Assembly (NCBI RefSeq): GCF_030814955.1
Contig: NZ_JAUSWB010000003.1
Coordinates: 1-64,000, forward strand
Reading direction: 5' to 3'
Length of the DNA stretch: 64,000 nt
Source of the DNA: Planomicrobium stackebrandtii
GTDB lineage: Bacteria > Bacillota > Bacilli > Bacillales_A > Planococcaceae
The notes under the pieces are model-generated. The model saw nothing but the letters and a program-made list of their open reading frames with translations. It made no database searches and had not been told where the DNA came from. Below, piece by piece: positions 16,828 to 25,988 of the stretch (positions within the stretch are counted from its first letter, which is position 1; each line of letters starts with the position of its first letter). The translations under genes and the position numbers were made by a program.

Positions 16828-18462
16828 ATGAAAAAAGGATTGTGTTTTACAGTTTTAACGGTAGCCTTAGCAGCTTCACTGATTTTTTCTTCAAGCAATG
16901 CAGCACCAGTTTGGGCTTCAGCAGCCAAGCAATGGGATTCACCGGCTCCGCTGTCTTCTGTGCTCCATAAAGGTTCTGCCAAAGGAGCCGGATTAGTAAA
17001 GGAACCGCTCGAGCGGATTGATGGAATTATGGAAACGGCGGTGGAAAACAGCACAGCGCCTGGGATTGTGGCATTTGCAGCAAAGAGCGGACATATTGTG
17101 AAGCACGAAGCTTATGGCCACTTGGCTCTTTATACGGATGACCAAGGGGGGCAGATGGACAATCCGGTTGAAATGAAAGAAGACACGATTTTCGATGTAG
17201 CGTCAATCAGTAAAATCTTCACGACCACCGCAGCGATGATTTTGTATGAGGATGGACTTTTTGATTTAGACGATCCGGTTGCACTGCACTTGCCTGAGTT
17301 CGCAGCAAATGGAAAAGAGCAGGTCACCATCCGTCAATTGATGACGCATACATCCGGCTTTACTTCCTGGGTGCCTCTTTATGAACAGGAAGGCGGCCGT
17401 GAAGAGCGCATAGAGTATGCGCTGAATTATCCGCTCGCCAATTTGCCGGGTGAGAACTATACATACAGCGACCTCAATTTGATCACACTTGGCGCATTGA
17501 TTGAAAAATTTTCAGGCATGCGCCTCGATGAGTTTATCCAAAAAGAGCTCACTCGTCCGCTTGGCATGAAAGACACAATGTACAATCCCCCAGCTTCGCT
17601 GAAAGAGCGGATTGCGGCAACAGAATATCAGCCGGCAATTGGCAGGGGATTGGTGTGGGGAGAAGTGCATGATGAAAATGCCTGGGCGCTCGATGGGGTG
17701 GCCGGTCATGCCGGAGTATTTTCAACAGCTTTGGATTTAGGGAAACTCGCGCATATGTTTCTGAATGATGGGAAATATGGTGGGCAGCGGATTTTGGAAA
17801 AAAAGACGGTCCGCATGCTGGAAATCAATCAGATTCCTGAGTTTCCAGGGAACGATCATGGCCTCGGCTGGGAGTTGAATCAAGGCTGGTATATGGATGC
17901 GTTATCCGATTCGGAATCATTCGGCCACACGGGCTACACAGGAACGAGCATCGTCATCAATCGTGACAATCACACGACCGCAATTCTGTTGACCAACCGG
18001 GTGCATCCGTCACGGATGACGGTATCCACCAATTTCATCAGACGCGATTTTGCGCGTGCAGTAGCAGATTCAATTCCAGCACCGATGAATAAAAAAGACA
18101 AGGCCTGGTTTTCGGGATACGGGGACAACCTCAATCGTTCGATGACTGTAGCGACAAGAGGAGCATCAAGTTTAACTTTCGATGCGTGGAACCGCATCGA
18201 ACAAGATTCGGACTATGGCTATATTGAAACGTCTGCGGATGGCGAAATTTGGGGCGAGTCAATGCTTCGATTGACGGGCGACAGCGAAGAATGGACAGCA
18301 CATGAAGTTGTCCTGCCGGAAGGGACGCAATTTGTCCGATTCCGCTATGTGACGGATGCTTCAGTCAACGGCCGCGGCTGGTATATCAAGAACATTGAAG
18401 CAGGCGATGAGAGAATGCAGCCGCTTGCCGAACGGAATGGATGGACACTGCGCAATTATTAG
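16828..18462 (+). CDS. amiE: Secreted AmiE-like serine amidase (beta-lactamase fold) with extra C-terminal beta domain
   Basis: 544 residues with a Sec signal peptide (about 1-32, ending near VWASA). The penicillin-binding/beta-lactamase fold shows S126-I-S-K129 and the YSDLNL motif. In B. subtilis AmiE (YbbE) this fold removes peptide stems from muropeptides, downstream of the exoglycosidases in the same operon. Compared with that protein the gene is longer. After about residue 415 it carries a domain with SSLTFDAWNRIEQDSDYG and GYIETSADGEIW, which resembles the beta-sandwich of immune-inhibitor-A-type secreted proteases. The start after TGGAGGGATTAT is chosen. It is followed 18 bp later by nagZ and then namZ. 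Amidase versus esterase activity cannot be settled by sequence. Confidence 0.85.
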   Translation: MKKGLCFTVLTVALAASLIFSSSNAAPVWASAAKQWDSPAPLSSVLHKGSAKGAGLVKEPLERIDGIMETAVENSTAPGIVAFAAKSGHIVKHEAYGHLALYTDDQGGQMDNPVEMKEDTIFDVASISKIFTTTAAMILYEDGLFDLDDPVALHLPEFAANGKEQVTIRQLMTHTSGFTSWVPLYEQEGGREERIEYALNYPLANLPGENYTYSDLNLITLGALIEKFSGMRLDEFIQKELTRPLGMKDTMYNPPASLKERIAATEYQPAIGRGLVWGEVHDENAWALDGVAGHAGVFSTALDLGKLAHMFLNDGKYGGQRILEKKTVRMLEINQIPEFPGNDHGLGWELNQGWYMDALSDSESFGHTGYTGTSIVINRDNHTTAILLTNRVHPSRMTVSTNFIRRDFARAVADSIPAPMNKKDKAWFSGYGDNLNRSMTVATRGASSLTFDAWNRIEQDSDYGYIETSADGEIWGESMLRLTGDSEEWTAHEVVLPEGTQFVRFRYVTDASVNGRGWYIKNIEAGDERMQPLAERNGWTLRNY

Positions 18463-18480
18463 TCGATAGGGGGATGGAAC

Positions 18481-20586
18481 ATGCATAAACTGAAAAACAT
18501 TGTTTTACTGCCGGCAGTGCTTGTGGCATTAGTCATTTCATCATTATTTACAGGAACAGGGCAAACTGCTGCGGCAAGCCCTGTTGCAGACCTGGTAATT
18601 CTGCAGAATGTACCAGAAGTAGATGTGGATGAAGTAGAAGAGAGTATCCAGCTTAAAGCGGTTCATGTTTACGAGGAAGGCCAGTATGGGCTGGTTTCGG
18701 AAAATCTGACATGGGAGTCTGCCAATAAGACGGTGGCATCTGTAGATTCCCAGGGAACGATCTCGTTATCAGGAAAGCCGGGAAAAACCTTCATCACCGT
18801 TTCAGACGGAATGTATAAGGACCGGATTGCTGTGCAGGTGAAACCGGATGCCAAAACGAAAGACGGCAAGGGGAAACCACCGCTCAGCGCGAAGGTGATC
18901 AAGGAAAGCGGCAAACGGTACGATTTGGTCAACAATGCAATCGAACAGATGACTATGGAAGAGAAGGTAGGCCAAATGCTGATGCCGGACTTCCGTAATT
19001 GGGAAGGGCAAAATGTAACGGAAATGCTGCCGGAAATTGAGCAATTGGTTAAAGACTATCATCTTGGGGGAGTGATCTTGTTCCGCGAAAATGTCGTGAC
19101 GACTGAACAGACGACTAAACTGGTTGCGGATTATCAGGCGGCAGCCCAAAAGCATAGCCTGCTGATGACCATCGACCAGGAAGGCGGCATCGTTACACGT
19201 TTGCAGTCGGGAACCGATATGCCTGGCAATATGGCGCTTGGCGCAACACGTTCAGCAGAACTTACTCAAAATGTCGGAAAAGCCATCGGCGAAGAGCTGT
19301 CTGCTCTTGGCATCAACATGAACTTTGCACCATCATTCGACATCAACAACAATCCGGATAATCCAGTGATCGGTGTGCGTTCGTTCGGCGAAAAGCCGGA
19401 ACTTGTCGCTGAACTGGGAGTTGCCTATACGAAAGGGCTTCAGGAAACAGGGACAGCTGCAACAGCAAAACATTTTCCGGGACATGGGGATACAGCGGTT
19501 GATTCGCATCTCGGCCTGCCGGAAGTTCCCTATGATTTGGAACGCCTGAAAGCAGTGGAATTGTATCCGTTCCAAAAAGCGATGGAAGCGGATATTGATG
19601 CCATCATGACGGCACATGTCACATTCCCGAAAATTGATGGAACAAAAGTCATTTCCCAGAAGGATGGCACTGAAATCAACCTGCCTGCGACGTTATCCTA
19701 CAAAGTATTGACAGAATTGATGCGGGAAGACATGGGCTATGACGGCGTCATTTTCACTGATGCACTGAACATGCAGGCAATTGCTGACCATTTTGGTCCA
19801 GTTGACGCTGTTATCCGCGCAGTTAACGCGGGCACTGATATTGTGCTTATGCCGGTCGGGCTGGAAAGTGTGGCAAATGGCCTTTACGAAGCAGTTCGTT
19901 CCGGTGAAATAGCGGAAGAGCGCATCGACGCATCAGCCAAGCGGATTCTGGATTTGAAGATGAAACGCGGCATCTTGAAAGAGGAATCTCCGATCTCATT
20001 GGAGGAAAAAACAGCGAATGCATTGCAGGTTGTCGGCTCTGAAGAACATCAGCAAATAGAAAAAAGAGCTGCAGAGAAATCCATTACCATGGTAAAAAAT
20101 GAAGGGGTATTGCCATTGACACCGACTGCGGAAGACTTGCTTGTAGTTGTCGGAGATGCCTATTCAGATGAATTGTATGCCGGGCTAAAGGCACGCCACG
20201 ACAATACAGTGAGGATCGAAACAGGGGTACCGCTGACCGATCAGCAGTTGGAGACGGCCAAAGCAGCAAAAGCGGTCATTGTCGGTACCGCCACATCCAG
20301 CCTGGCACAACGATCACCAGAGAGCGGCCAGATGAAAATGGTCAACCAGTTGATTGAAGAAGTGGAATCGCCAGTTATTGGCGTAGGGGTCCGCAATCCC
20401 TATGACATCATGGCGTATCCGGAAATTGATGGCTATTTGACACAGTACAGCTTCCGGACGGCAAGCTATGAGGCGATGGCCTCGGCGATAGTGGGCGAAT
20501 TGACGCCGACAGGCAAATTGCCTGTAACCATTCCGAATCTTGCGGGTGATACGTTTTATGAATATGGCCATGGCTTAAGCTATTAA
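18481..20586 (+). CDS. nagZ: Secreted beta-N-acetylglucosaminidase NagZ (GH3)
   Basis: 701 residues. A signal peptide (about 1-33) is followed by a bacterial Ig-like (Big2-type) segment, residues about 35-125, with LTWESANKTVASVDSQGTIS and a charged linker. The GH3 barrel follows, with MTMEEKVGQMLMPDF, the KHFPGHGDTAVDSH loop near residue 330 (His/Asp general acid-base dyad of Gram-positive NagZ) and the nucleophile Asp in IFTDALNMQAI near 426. The two-domain GH3 form ends with GKLPVTIPN. It removes GlcNAc from wall fragments outside the cell. It is in an operon with the amidase upstream and NamZ downstream. Confidence 0.93.
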   Translation: MHKLKNIVLLPAVLVALVISSLFTGTGQTAAASPVADLVILQNVPEVDVDEVEESIQLKAVHVYEEGQYGLVSENLTWESANKTVASVDSQGTISLSGKPGKTFITVSDGMYKDRIAVQVKPDAKTKDGKGKPPLSAKVIKESGKRYDLVNNAIEQMTMEEKVGQMLMPDFRNWEGQNVTEMLPEIEQLVKDYHLGGVILFRENVVTTEQTTKLVADYQAAAQKHSLLMTIDQEGGIVTRLQSGTDMPGNMALGATRSAELTQNVGKAIGEELSALGINMNFAPSFDINNNPDNPVIGVRSFGEKPELVAELGVAYTKGLQETGTAATAKHFPGHGDTAVDSHLGLPEVPYDLERLKAVELYPFQKAMEADIDAIMTAHVTFPKIDGTKVISQKDGTEINLPATLSYKVLTELMREDMGYDGVIFTDALNMQAIADHFGPVDAVIRAVNAGTDIVLMPVGLESVANGLYEAVRSGEIAEERIDASAKRILDLKMKRGILKEESPISLEEKTANALQVVGSEEHQQIEKRAAEKSITMVKNEGVLPLTPTAEDLLVVVGDAYSDELYAGLKARHDNTVRIETGVPLTDQQLETAKAAKAVIVGTATSSLAQRSPESGQMKMVNQLIEEVESPVIGVGVRNPYDIMAYPEIDGYLTQYSFRTASYEAMASAIVGELTPTGKLPVTIPNLAGDTFYEYGHGLSY

Positions 20587-20606
20587 CATTAAAAGGGGGA
20601 CTGACT

Positions 20607-21860
20607 TTGAAAAAGTGGATTGCATTGCTGACGACTGTTCTGCTGATATTGACTTCATTGTCCATTGCGTTTGCCGATCATGACCAGGGCAACGGAAAAT
20701 CCAAAGATAAGCGGAAAGACCACAAGGAATTCAAACTCGGAATCGAAGTGCTGCTGGAAGATCATAAAGAGCTGATAAGTGGAAAGAATGTCGGTTTGAT
20801 CACCAATCCGACGGGGGTTGACCAGGAGCTGAACAGTATAGTGGACCTTCTGGATAAGGATCCGGAAGTCAACTTGACCGCGCTGTATGGTCCGGAACAT
20901 GGCGTTCGGGGAGACGCGCAGGCAGGGGAATATGTAGACTACTATATTGACGAAGTGACTGGCTTGCCAGTCTACAGCCTCTACGGGAAAACGCGCAAGC
21001 CGACACCTGAAATGCTGGAAGACGTTGACGTACTGATTTTTGATATCCAGGACGTGGGTGCACGTTTCTATACCTATATTTACACCATGGCATTGGCTAT
21101 GGAAGCCGCAAAAGAGCAAGGCATTCCATTCATCGTACTGGATCGCCCCAATCCGCTTGGTGGAACGAAAGTGGAAGGACCCGTACTTGATCCTGCATTT
21201 GCTTCATTTGTCGGACAGTACGCTATTCCACTTCGCCACGGCATGACCGTCGGCGAACTTGCTGAATTCTTTAATGCTGAAATCGGAATCGGGGCAGATC
21301 TGGAAGTAGTGGAAATGAAGGGATGGAAACGCAATACCTTCTACGATGAAACCGGCTTGCCGTTTGTACCGCCTTCACCGAACATGCCGACACTCGACAC
21401 TGCGCTGGTTTATCCGGGCACGGCATTGATTGAAGGAACCAATGTGTCAGAGGGGCGCGGAACCACCAAGCCTTTCGAATTCATCGGTGCTCCTTTCATC
21501 AACAGCACCGAACTTGCTGGAAAACTGAATGCTTTGGAACTGCAGGGCGTCAGTTTCCGCGCAGCATCATTCACCCCGGCATTTTCCAAACATTCCGGAC
21601 AGCTGTCGCATGGCGTACAGGTTCATGTGACGGACCGCGAAGCTTACCTGCCGGTTGAAACCGGACTGCATGTCGTCAAAACCATTTACGACCTGTATCC
21701 CGATCAGGTGCAACTGACCACATTCTTCAATAACCTGATAGGCAACGACTGGATCAGCCAAGGAATAAAAGATGGCATGACAGTGGAAGAAATGAAAGAG
21801 AGATGGCAAGGTGATTTGAAGGAGTTCAAGGAAGTCAGAAGACAATACCTATTGTACTAA
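20607..21860 (+). CDS. namZ: Secreted exo-beta-N-acetylmuramidase NamZ (DUF1343)
   Basis: 417 residues from a TTG start with GGGGG upstream. A signal peptide (about 1-23) is followed by a Lys/Asp-rich linker and the DUF1343 domain with GLITNPTGVDQ, YGPEHGVRGDAQAG, SLYGKTRKP, FDIQDVGARFYTYIYTM and LDRPNPLGG. B. subtilis NamZ (YbbC) releases terminal MurNAc from peptidoglycan chains, working with NagZ and AmiE, whose genes lie immediately upstream here in the same order of function. MurNAc is then taken up by MurP. This is the GH171 family. Confidence 0.93.
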   Translation: MKKWIALLTTVLLILTSLSIAFADHDQGNGKSKDKRKDHKEFKLGIEVLLEDHKELISGKNVGLITNPTGVDQELNSIVDLLDKDPEVNLTALYGPEHGVRGDAQAGEYVDYYIDEVTGLPVYSLYGKTRKPTPEMLEDVDVLIFDIQDVGARFYTYIYTMALAMEAAKEQGIPFIVLDRPNPLGGTKVEGPVLDPAFASFVGQYAIPLRHGMTVGELAEFFNAEIGIGADLEVVEMKGWKRNTFYDETGLPFVPPSPNMPTLDTALVYPGTALIEGTNVSEGRGTTKPFEFIGAPFINSTELAGKLNALELQGVSFRAASFTPAFSKHSGQLSHGVQVHVTDREAYLPVETGLHVVKTIYDLYPDQVQLTTFFNNLIGNDWISQGIKDGMTVEEMKERWQGDLKEFKEVRRQYLLY

Positions 21861-21875
21861 GTTGGGAAATGCTTT

Positions 21876-21928
21876 AGAAAGATGCAGAAAGAAGGGGGTG
21901 AACGATCTCCTGCTATCTGCATCTTTCT
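21876..21928. repeat. 13-bp perfect inverted repeat 3' of namZ
   Basis: AGAAAGATGCAGA and TCTGCATCTTTCT flank a 27-nt loop. No T-tract follows on the plus strand, so it may be a weak terminator or an mRNA 3'-end stabiliser of the namZ operon. Confidence 0.55.
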
Positions 21929-21991
21929 ATGTAAAGATCCGTTTATTTCGGATAACTTAAGAGATTCCGCTATTGCTGTAATGATTTTGAA

Positions 21992-22005
21992 AGTAAACGC
22001 TTACT
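21992..22005. promoter_or_regulatory. cre-like palindrome upstream of nagP
   Basis: AGTAAACGCTTACT is a perfect palindrome with the AANCGNTT core of LacI-family/CcpA sites, differing from the cre consensus at the outermost bases. It lies about 28 bp upstream of the nagP -35 element. Confidence 0.5.
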
Positions 22006-22025
22006 TTTATTGTTTAATAATTAAA

Positions 22026-22061
22026 ATTGGTATAGACAACTATACCGATTATCTATATAGT
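22026..22061 (+). promoter_or_regulatory. nagP promoter overlapped by a NagR (dre) operator
   Basis: ATTGGTATAGACAACT at 22026-22041 matches the GntR-type dre site bound by NagR/YvoA and DasR. It covers the -35 hexamer TAGACA (22033-22038), which is followed by a 17-base spacer and -10 TATAGT (22056-22061). Repression by NagR, relieved by GlcN-6-P or GlcNAc-6-P, is expected from the known family. Confidence 0.75.
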
Positions 22062-22095
22062 GACAATTAAGAATACATAAAGGGGTGGAAATTTT

Positions 22096-24012
22096 ATGTT
22101 TGGTTTTTTGCAGAAAATAGGAAAATCGTTGATGTTCCCGATTGCTACATTGCCAGCTGCTGCTTTGCTGCTGCGTTTTGGACAGGATGATTTGCTTGGG
22201 ATTCCGTTCATGTCGGCTGCGGGCGCAGGGATCATCGACAACCTGGCAATTATCTTTGCCATCGGGATTGCGATGGGCCTTGCCCATGACGGCAGCGGAG
22301 GAGCGGCTTTGGCTGGTGCCATCGCTTATCTCGTATTGACTTCGGCGATCGTCACGATCAATGAGTCAATCAATATGGGCGTATTTGCCGGTATTATATC
22401 CGGTATTGTCGCAGGTCTTTTATACAATAAATTCTATAATGTGAAGTTTCCGCAATGGCTGGCCTTTTTCGGCGGCAGGCGGTTTGTGCCGATCATTACC
22501 GCGGCAGCCATGACAGTTTTGGCTGGTGTGCTCGGGTATGCATGGCCGCCAATCCAGGGAGGCATTGACAGTGCCGGTGACTGGATCTTGAATGCCGGCA
22601 TGTTCGGCGTCGGCGCTTACGGTTTCCTGAACCGTCTCTTGCTGCCGACCGGTTTACACCATGTTATTAACACTGTTGTGTGGTTTGATTTTGGTACTTT
22701 CACCGATGCAACTGGAGAAGTGGTCCGTGGGGAAATTAACCGTTTCCTGAGGGGCGACCCAACAGCAGGGCCATTCCTGTCCGGCTTCTTCCCAATCATG
22801 ATGTTCGGTTTGCCGGCTGCATGTCTTGCCATGTATGCTGCAGCTAAAAAAGAGCGTAAAGCCCTTGTCGGCGGGATGCTCTTCAGTATCGCTTTTACGT
22901 CATTTTTGACAGGGATCACAGAACCGATCGAATTTACTTTCATGTTCCTGTCACCTATGTTGTATGTTGTCCACGCATTATTGACGGGTGCTTCGATGAT
23001 GGTCGCTTATGCTTTGGATGTCCATCACGGATTCGGCTTTTCTGCCGGAGCCATTGATTTTGTGCTGAATTATGGGCTGGCCACCAATCCACTGATCCTA
23101 TTGGTGATGGGACTGGTTGTCGGAGCCATTTACTTTGTAATCTTCTACTTCCTGATCGTCAAGCTGGACTTGAAAACGCCTGGCCGTGAAGACGAAGATG
23201 AAGAAGGTGCAGAAAATGCAGATTCTGGCAATAACGCTGTTGATGTCAGAGCGTATAACACCATTGAAGCACTCGGCGGCACTGCGAATATTGTCGCTGT
23301 CGAATATTGCACGACGCGTTTGCGCATGACGGTCAAAGATTCAGACCGTGTGGACGAAAAAGCCCTCAAGCGCCACGGTGCCATGGGTGTCATGAAAATC
23401 AATAAAACCAACGTGCAAGTGGTTATTGGAACAGCTGTCGAATTCCTGGGAGACGCCATGAAGCCGCGTTTGGCAAACGGCAACCCGGCTCCTGCAGGTG
23501 GAACGGAAACCGCAGCTGCTGAAGAAACGGTCAGCGACCAACCGGCAATGAAAGAAATTATTGCTGAAGATTTTGAAATGCCGATTCAAGGGAAAATGAT
23601 TCCGTTATCGGAAGTGCCGGATGAAGTATTCGCAAAAGGCATGATGGGTCCTGGCTTTGCCATCATTCCTTCCGGCAACATCCTGCATTCACCAGTTGAT
23701 GGCCGTGTCGTCAGTGTATTTCCGACCAAGCACGCCATCGGCATCGAAACAGATACCGGAATTGAAATTTTGATTCATGTCGGCCTGGATACCGTCAAAC
23801 TGAAAGGTGAAGGATTCGAGACATTGGTTGAGCAAGGTCAGCTGGTACAGCGCGGAGACGCTTTGTTGAAGCTTGACCTGGAATTCTTGAACGCCAATGC
23901 ACCTTCTCTTGCGACACCAGTTATTTTCACCAACCTGACCGAACAAAAAGTCACGCTCATGAAAGATGGCCATCAAGAACAAGGAACAAATTCCATCTTG
24001 AGGGTCGAATAA
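22096..24012 (+). CDS. nagP: PTS N-acetylglucosamine transporter EIICBA (NagP/NagE)
   Basis: 638 residues with all three domains: EIIC (about 1-370; start MFGFLQKIGKSLMFPIATLP, AHDGSGGAALAGA, GLPTG-type LLLPTGLHHVINT, ITEPIEFTFMFLSP), EIIB with phospho-Cys405 in EYCTTRLRM, and glucose-type EIIA with phospho-His561 in ILIHVGLDTVKL. It imports and phosphorylates GlcNAc. The fused EIIA can phosphorylate EIIB domains lacking one, such as MurP. The promoter carries a dre operator. It is followed by nagA after a hairpin that may attenuate transcription. Confidence 0.94.
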   Translation: MFGFLQKIGKSLMFPIATLPAAALLLRFGQDDLLGIPFMSAAGAGIIDNLAIIFAIGIAMGLAHDGSGGAALAGAIAYLVLTSAIVTINESINMGVFAGIISGIVAGLLYNKFYNVKFPQWLAFFGGRRFVPIITAAAMTVLAGVLGYAWPPIQGGIDSAGDWILNAGMFGVGAYGFLNRLLLPTGLHHVINTVVWFDFGTFTDATGEVVRGEINRFLRGDPTAGPFLSGFFPIMMFGLPAACLAMYAAAKKERKALVGGMLFSIAFTSFLTGITEPIEFTFMFLSPMLYVVHALLTGASMMVAYALDVHHGFGFSAGAIDFVLNYGLATNPLILLVMGLVVGAIYFVIFYFLIVKLDLKTPGREDEDEEGAENADSGNNAVDVRAYNTIEALGGTANIVAVEYCTTRLRMTVKDSDRVDEKALKRHGAMGVMKINKTNVQVVIGTAVEFLGDAMKPRLANGNPAPAGGTETAAAEETVSDQPAMKEIIAEDFEMPIQGKMIPLSEVPDEVFAKGMMGPGFAIIPSGNILHSPVDGRVVSVFPTKHAIGIETDTGIEILIHVGLDTVKLKGEGFETLVEQGQLVQRGDALLKLDLEFLNANAPSLATPVIFTNLTEQKVTLMKDGHQEQGTNSILRVE

Positions 24013-24020
24013 TTAAAGCC

Positions 24021-24060
24021 GAAAAACCAGGGACATCCATTGTGATTTTCCTGGTTTTTC
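24021..24060 (+). terminator. Hairpin between nagP and nagA
   Basis: GAAAAACCAGG and CCTGGTTTTTC form an 11-bp stem ending in T-rich sequence just before the nagA RBS. It probably gives partial termination within the nag operon. Confidence 0.65.
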
Positions 24061-24076
24061 GCAAGGAGTGTTCAAA

Positions 24077-25237
24077 ATGAAGAAAAGCATAGTGATTACC
24101 GGCATCGCAATTGCGGATGCTGTTGAAGAAAGTTTCATAGGAGACATCTTGATCGAAGATGGAAAAATAATCCGGGCAGTCAAAAGCATTGATGTGCAGG
24201 CAGACATTCGTATAGAGGCAGCCGGAAAAAATTGGACGGCATTTCCCGGGTTTATTGACGTCCACATTCACGGTGCTGCAGGATATGATGCCATGGACGC
24301 AACATCGGAAGCGTTGAGCGGTATAGCCGGGGCATTGCCCAAAGAAGGTACAACGAGTTTTCTGGCGACCACAATGACGCAGTCGGACAGCGCCATTTCA
24401 GCAGCTCTGCAGAATATCCAAAAGTTCAGCGCGCAGGAAGGCCAGGCTGAACTGCTGGGCGTTCACCTGGAAGGCCCATTCATTTCAGCCAAACGTGCTG
24501 GGGCACAGCCGATTGAACACATTGCAGAAGCGTCATATCCATTATTCCGCAAATGGCAAAAACTCAGCGGCAACCAAATCCGCCTGGTCACTCTCGCACC
24601 CGAAACCAAAAATGGAATGGTCTTTACCCGGAGGCTGACGGACGATGGCGTGATTGCGTCGATTGGCCATTCAGATGCCACCTTAGAAGAGGTACAGACA
24701 GCTGTTCGATCAGGTGCAAGCCATGTGACCCATCTCTATAACCAAATGAGCCCATTCCATCACCGCAATCCCGGGGTGGTGGGTGCAGCTTTGATGGAAG
24801 AGGGCTTGATGGTGGAAATCATTGCCGACTTTATTCACAGCCATCCGGCTTCAGTTCAAATGGCTTTTCGGCAAAAAGGTGCAGACCGGCTGATGCTCAT
24901 TACCGACGCCATGCGCGCTAAAGGCTTGCCTCCCGGAGTTTATGATTTGGGCGGACAGGATGTGCAGGTTACCAAAAAAGACGCACGGCTTGCTGATGGA
25001 ACTTTGGCTGGCAGCATTCTGACGATGGATACAGCTGTCCGGAATGTCCAGTCGATCACCGGATGCAGTGTGAACGAGCTGGTGGCGATGACTTCCGCCA
25101 ATGCGGCAAAAGAGCTTGGCTTAGCGAACAAAGGACATCTGCAGGATGGTGCCGATGCCGATGTGGCAATTCTTGACGACAACTTTAATGTTCAACTGAC
25201 GATATGCAGGGGAACAATCGCCTACACGAAGGAGTGA
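24077..25237 (+). CDS. nagA: N-acetylglucosamine-6-phosphate deacetylase
   Basis: 386 residues, cytoplasmic metal-dependent amidohydrolase converting GlcNAc-6-P to GlcN-6-P and acetate. Motifs: FIDVHIHGAAGYDAMD (metal His pair), HLEGPFIS, VTHLYNQMSPFHHR and the catalytic Asp in LITDAMRAKG. The ATG at eight bases after AAGGAG is preferred to an overlapping GTG. nagB starts 5 bp after its stop. It serves both the NagP and MurP/MurQ branches. Confidence 0.95.
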   Translation: MKKSIVITGIAIADAVEESFIGDILIEDGKIIRAVKSIDVQADIRIEAAGKNWTAFPGFIDVHIHGAAGYDAMDATSEALSGIAGALPKEGTTSFLATTMTQSDSAISAALQNIQKFSAQEGQAELLGVHLEGPFISAKRAGAQPIEHIAEASYPLFRKWQKLSGNQIRLVTLAPETKNGMVFTRRLTDDGVIASIGHSDATLEEVQTAVRSGASHVTHLYNQMSPFHHRNPGVVGAALMEEGLMVEIIADFIHSHPASVQMAFRQKGADRLMLITDAMRAKGLPPGVYDLGGQDVQVTKKDARLADGTLAGSILTMDTAVRNVQSITGCSVNELVAMTSANAAKELGLANKGHLQDGADADVAILDDNFNVQLTICRGTIAYTKE

Positions 25238-25242
25238 CTGTA

Positions 25243-25983
25243 ATGAAACTGATACGAGTCGAAAACTACGAAGAGATGAGCAGCAGCGCGGCACAATTGG
25301 TGGAACAGCAGATCCTGAACAACAGCCATTCGGTCCTGGGCCTTGCAACTGGATCGACACCGCTCGGCCTTTACGAACAGCTGATTCGGGGCGTCAGCGA
25401 ACGGAACATTTCCTGGCAGCATGTGCAAACCCTTAACTTGGATGAATATTGCGGACTGGCGGAGGATCACCCAAACAGCTACCGGCATTTTATGAATGCC
25501 AAATTGTTCCGGCACATCGACATTCCATTGGAAAATACCCATATTCCAAATGGCAAAGCCTTACCGGTGGAAGTGGAATGCCGGCGTTATGAGGCTTTGA
25601 TTGATGAAATCGGGCCGCCGCATCTGCAAATTTTGGGCATGGGAACAAATGGCCATATCGGCTTTAACGAGCCCGGCACGCCGGAAACGAGTCTGACCCA
25701 TTGCGTACAGCTTGAAACATCGACACGAAACAGCAATGCACGATTTTTCAGCGACCGGGACGAAGTGCCGACACATGCCATCACGATGGGAATCCAGTCG
25801 ATTTTGAAAAGTGAAAGGATCCTCGTATTGGCTTCCGGCAAAAAGAAAGCCCAGGCGGTAAAGCACTTTTTAGACGGACGTGTCAGCAAAGATTTTCCTG
25901 CATCATTTTTATGGAATCACAATCATGTTACACTGATTGTAGACCAGGATGCCTATAGTCTGGCTGCGGCAGAAGAGGAGTGA
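25243..25983 (+). CDS. nagB: Glucosamine-6-phosphate deaminase
   Basis: 246 residues, converting GlcN-6-P to fructose-6-P and ammonia. Motifs: GLATGSTPLGLYEQL, LNLDEYCGL (catalytic Asp), GMGTNGHIGFNEPGT and the HAITMG loop. The length fits the monomeric Gram-positive form. It is translationally close to nagA and to nagR, whose RBS overlaps the nagB end. Confidence 0.95.
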   Translation: MKLIRVENYEEMSSSAAQLVEQQILNNSHSVLGLATGSTPLGLYEQLIRGVSERNISWQHVQTLNLDEYCGLAEDHPNSYRHFMNAKLFRHIDIPLENTHIPNGKALPVEVECRRYEALIDEIGPPHLQILGMGTNGHIGFNEPGTPETSLTHCVQLETSTRNSNARFFSDRDEVPTHAITMGIQSILKSERILVLASGKKKAQAVKHFLDGRVSKDFPASFLWNHNHVTLIVDQDAYSLAAAEEE

Positions 25984-25988
25984 AAGCT

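Noticed and set aside
21876-22070. Plus-strand frame of about 60 codons between namZ and nagP
   Set aside because: It overlaps the 13-bp inverted repeat and the nagP promoter with its dre site, and its start lacks an RBS.
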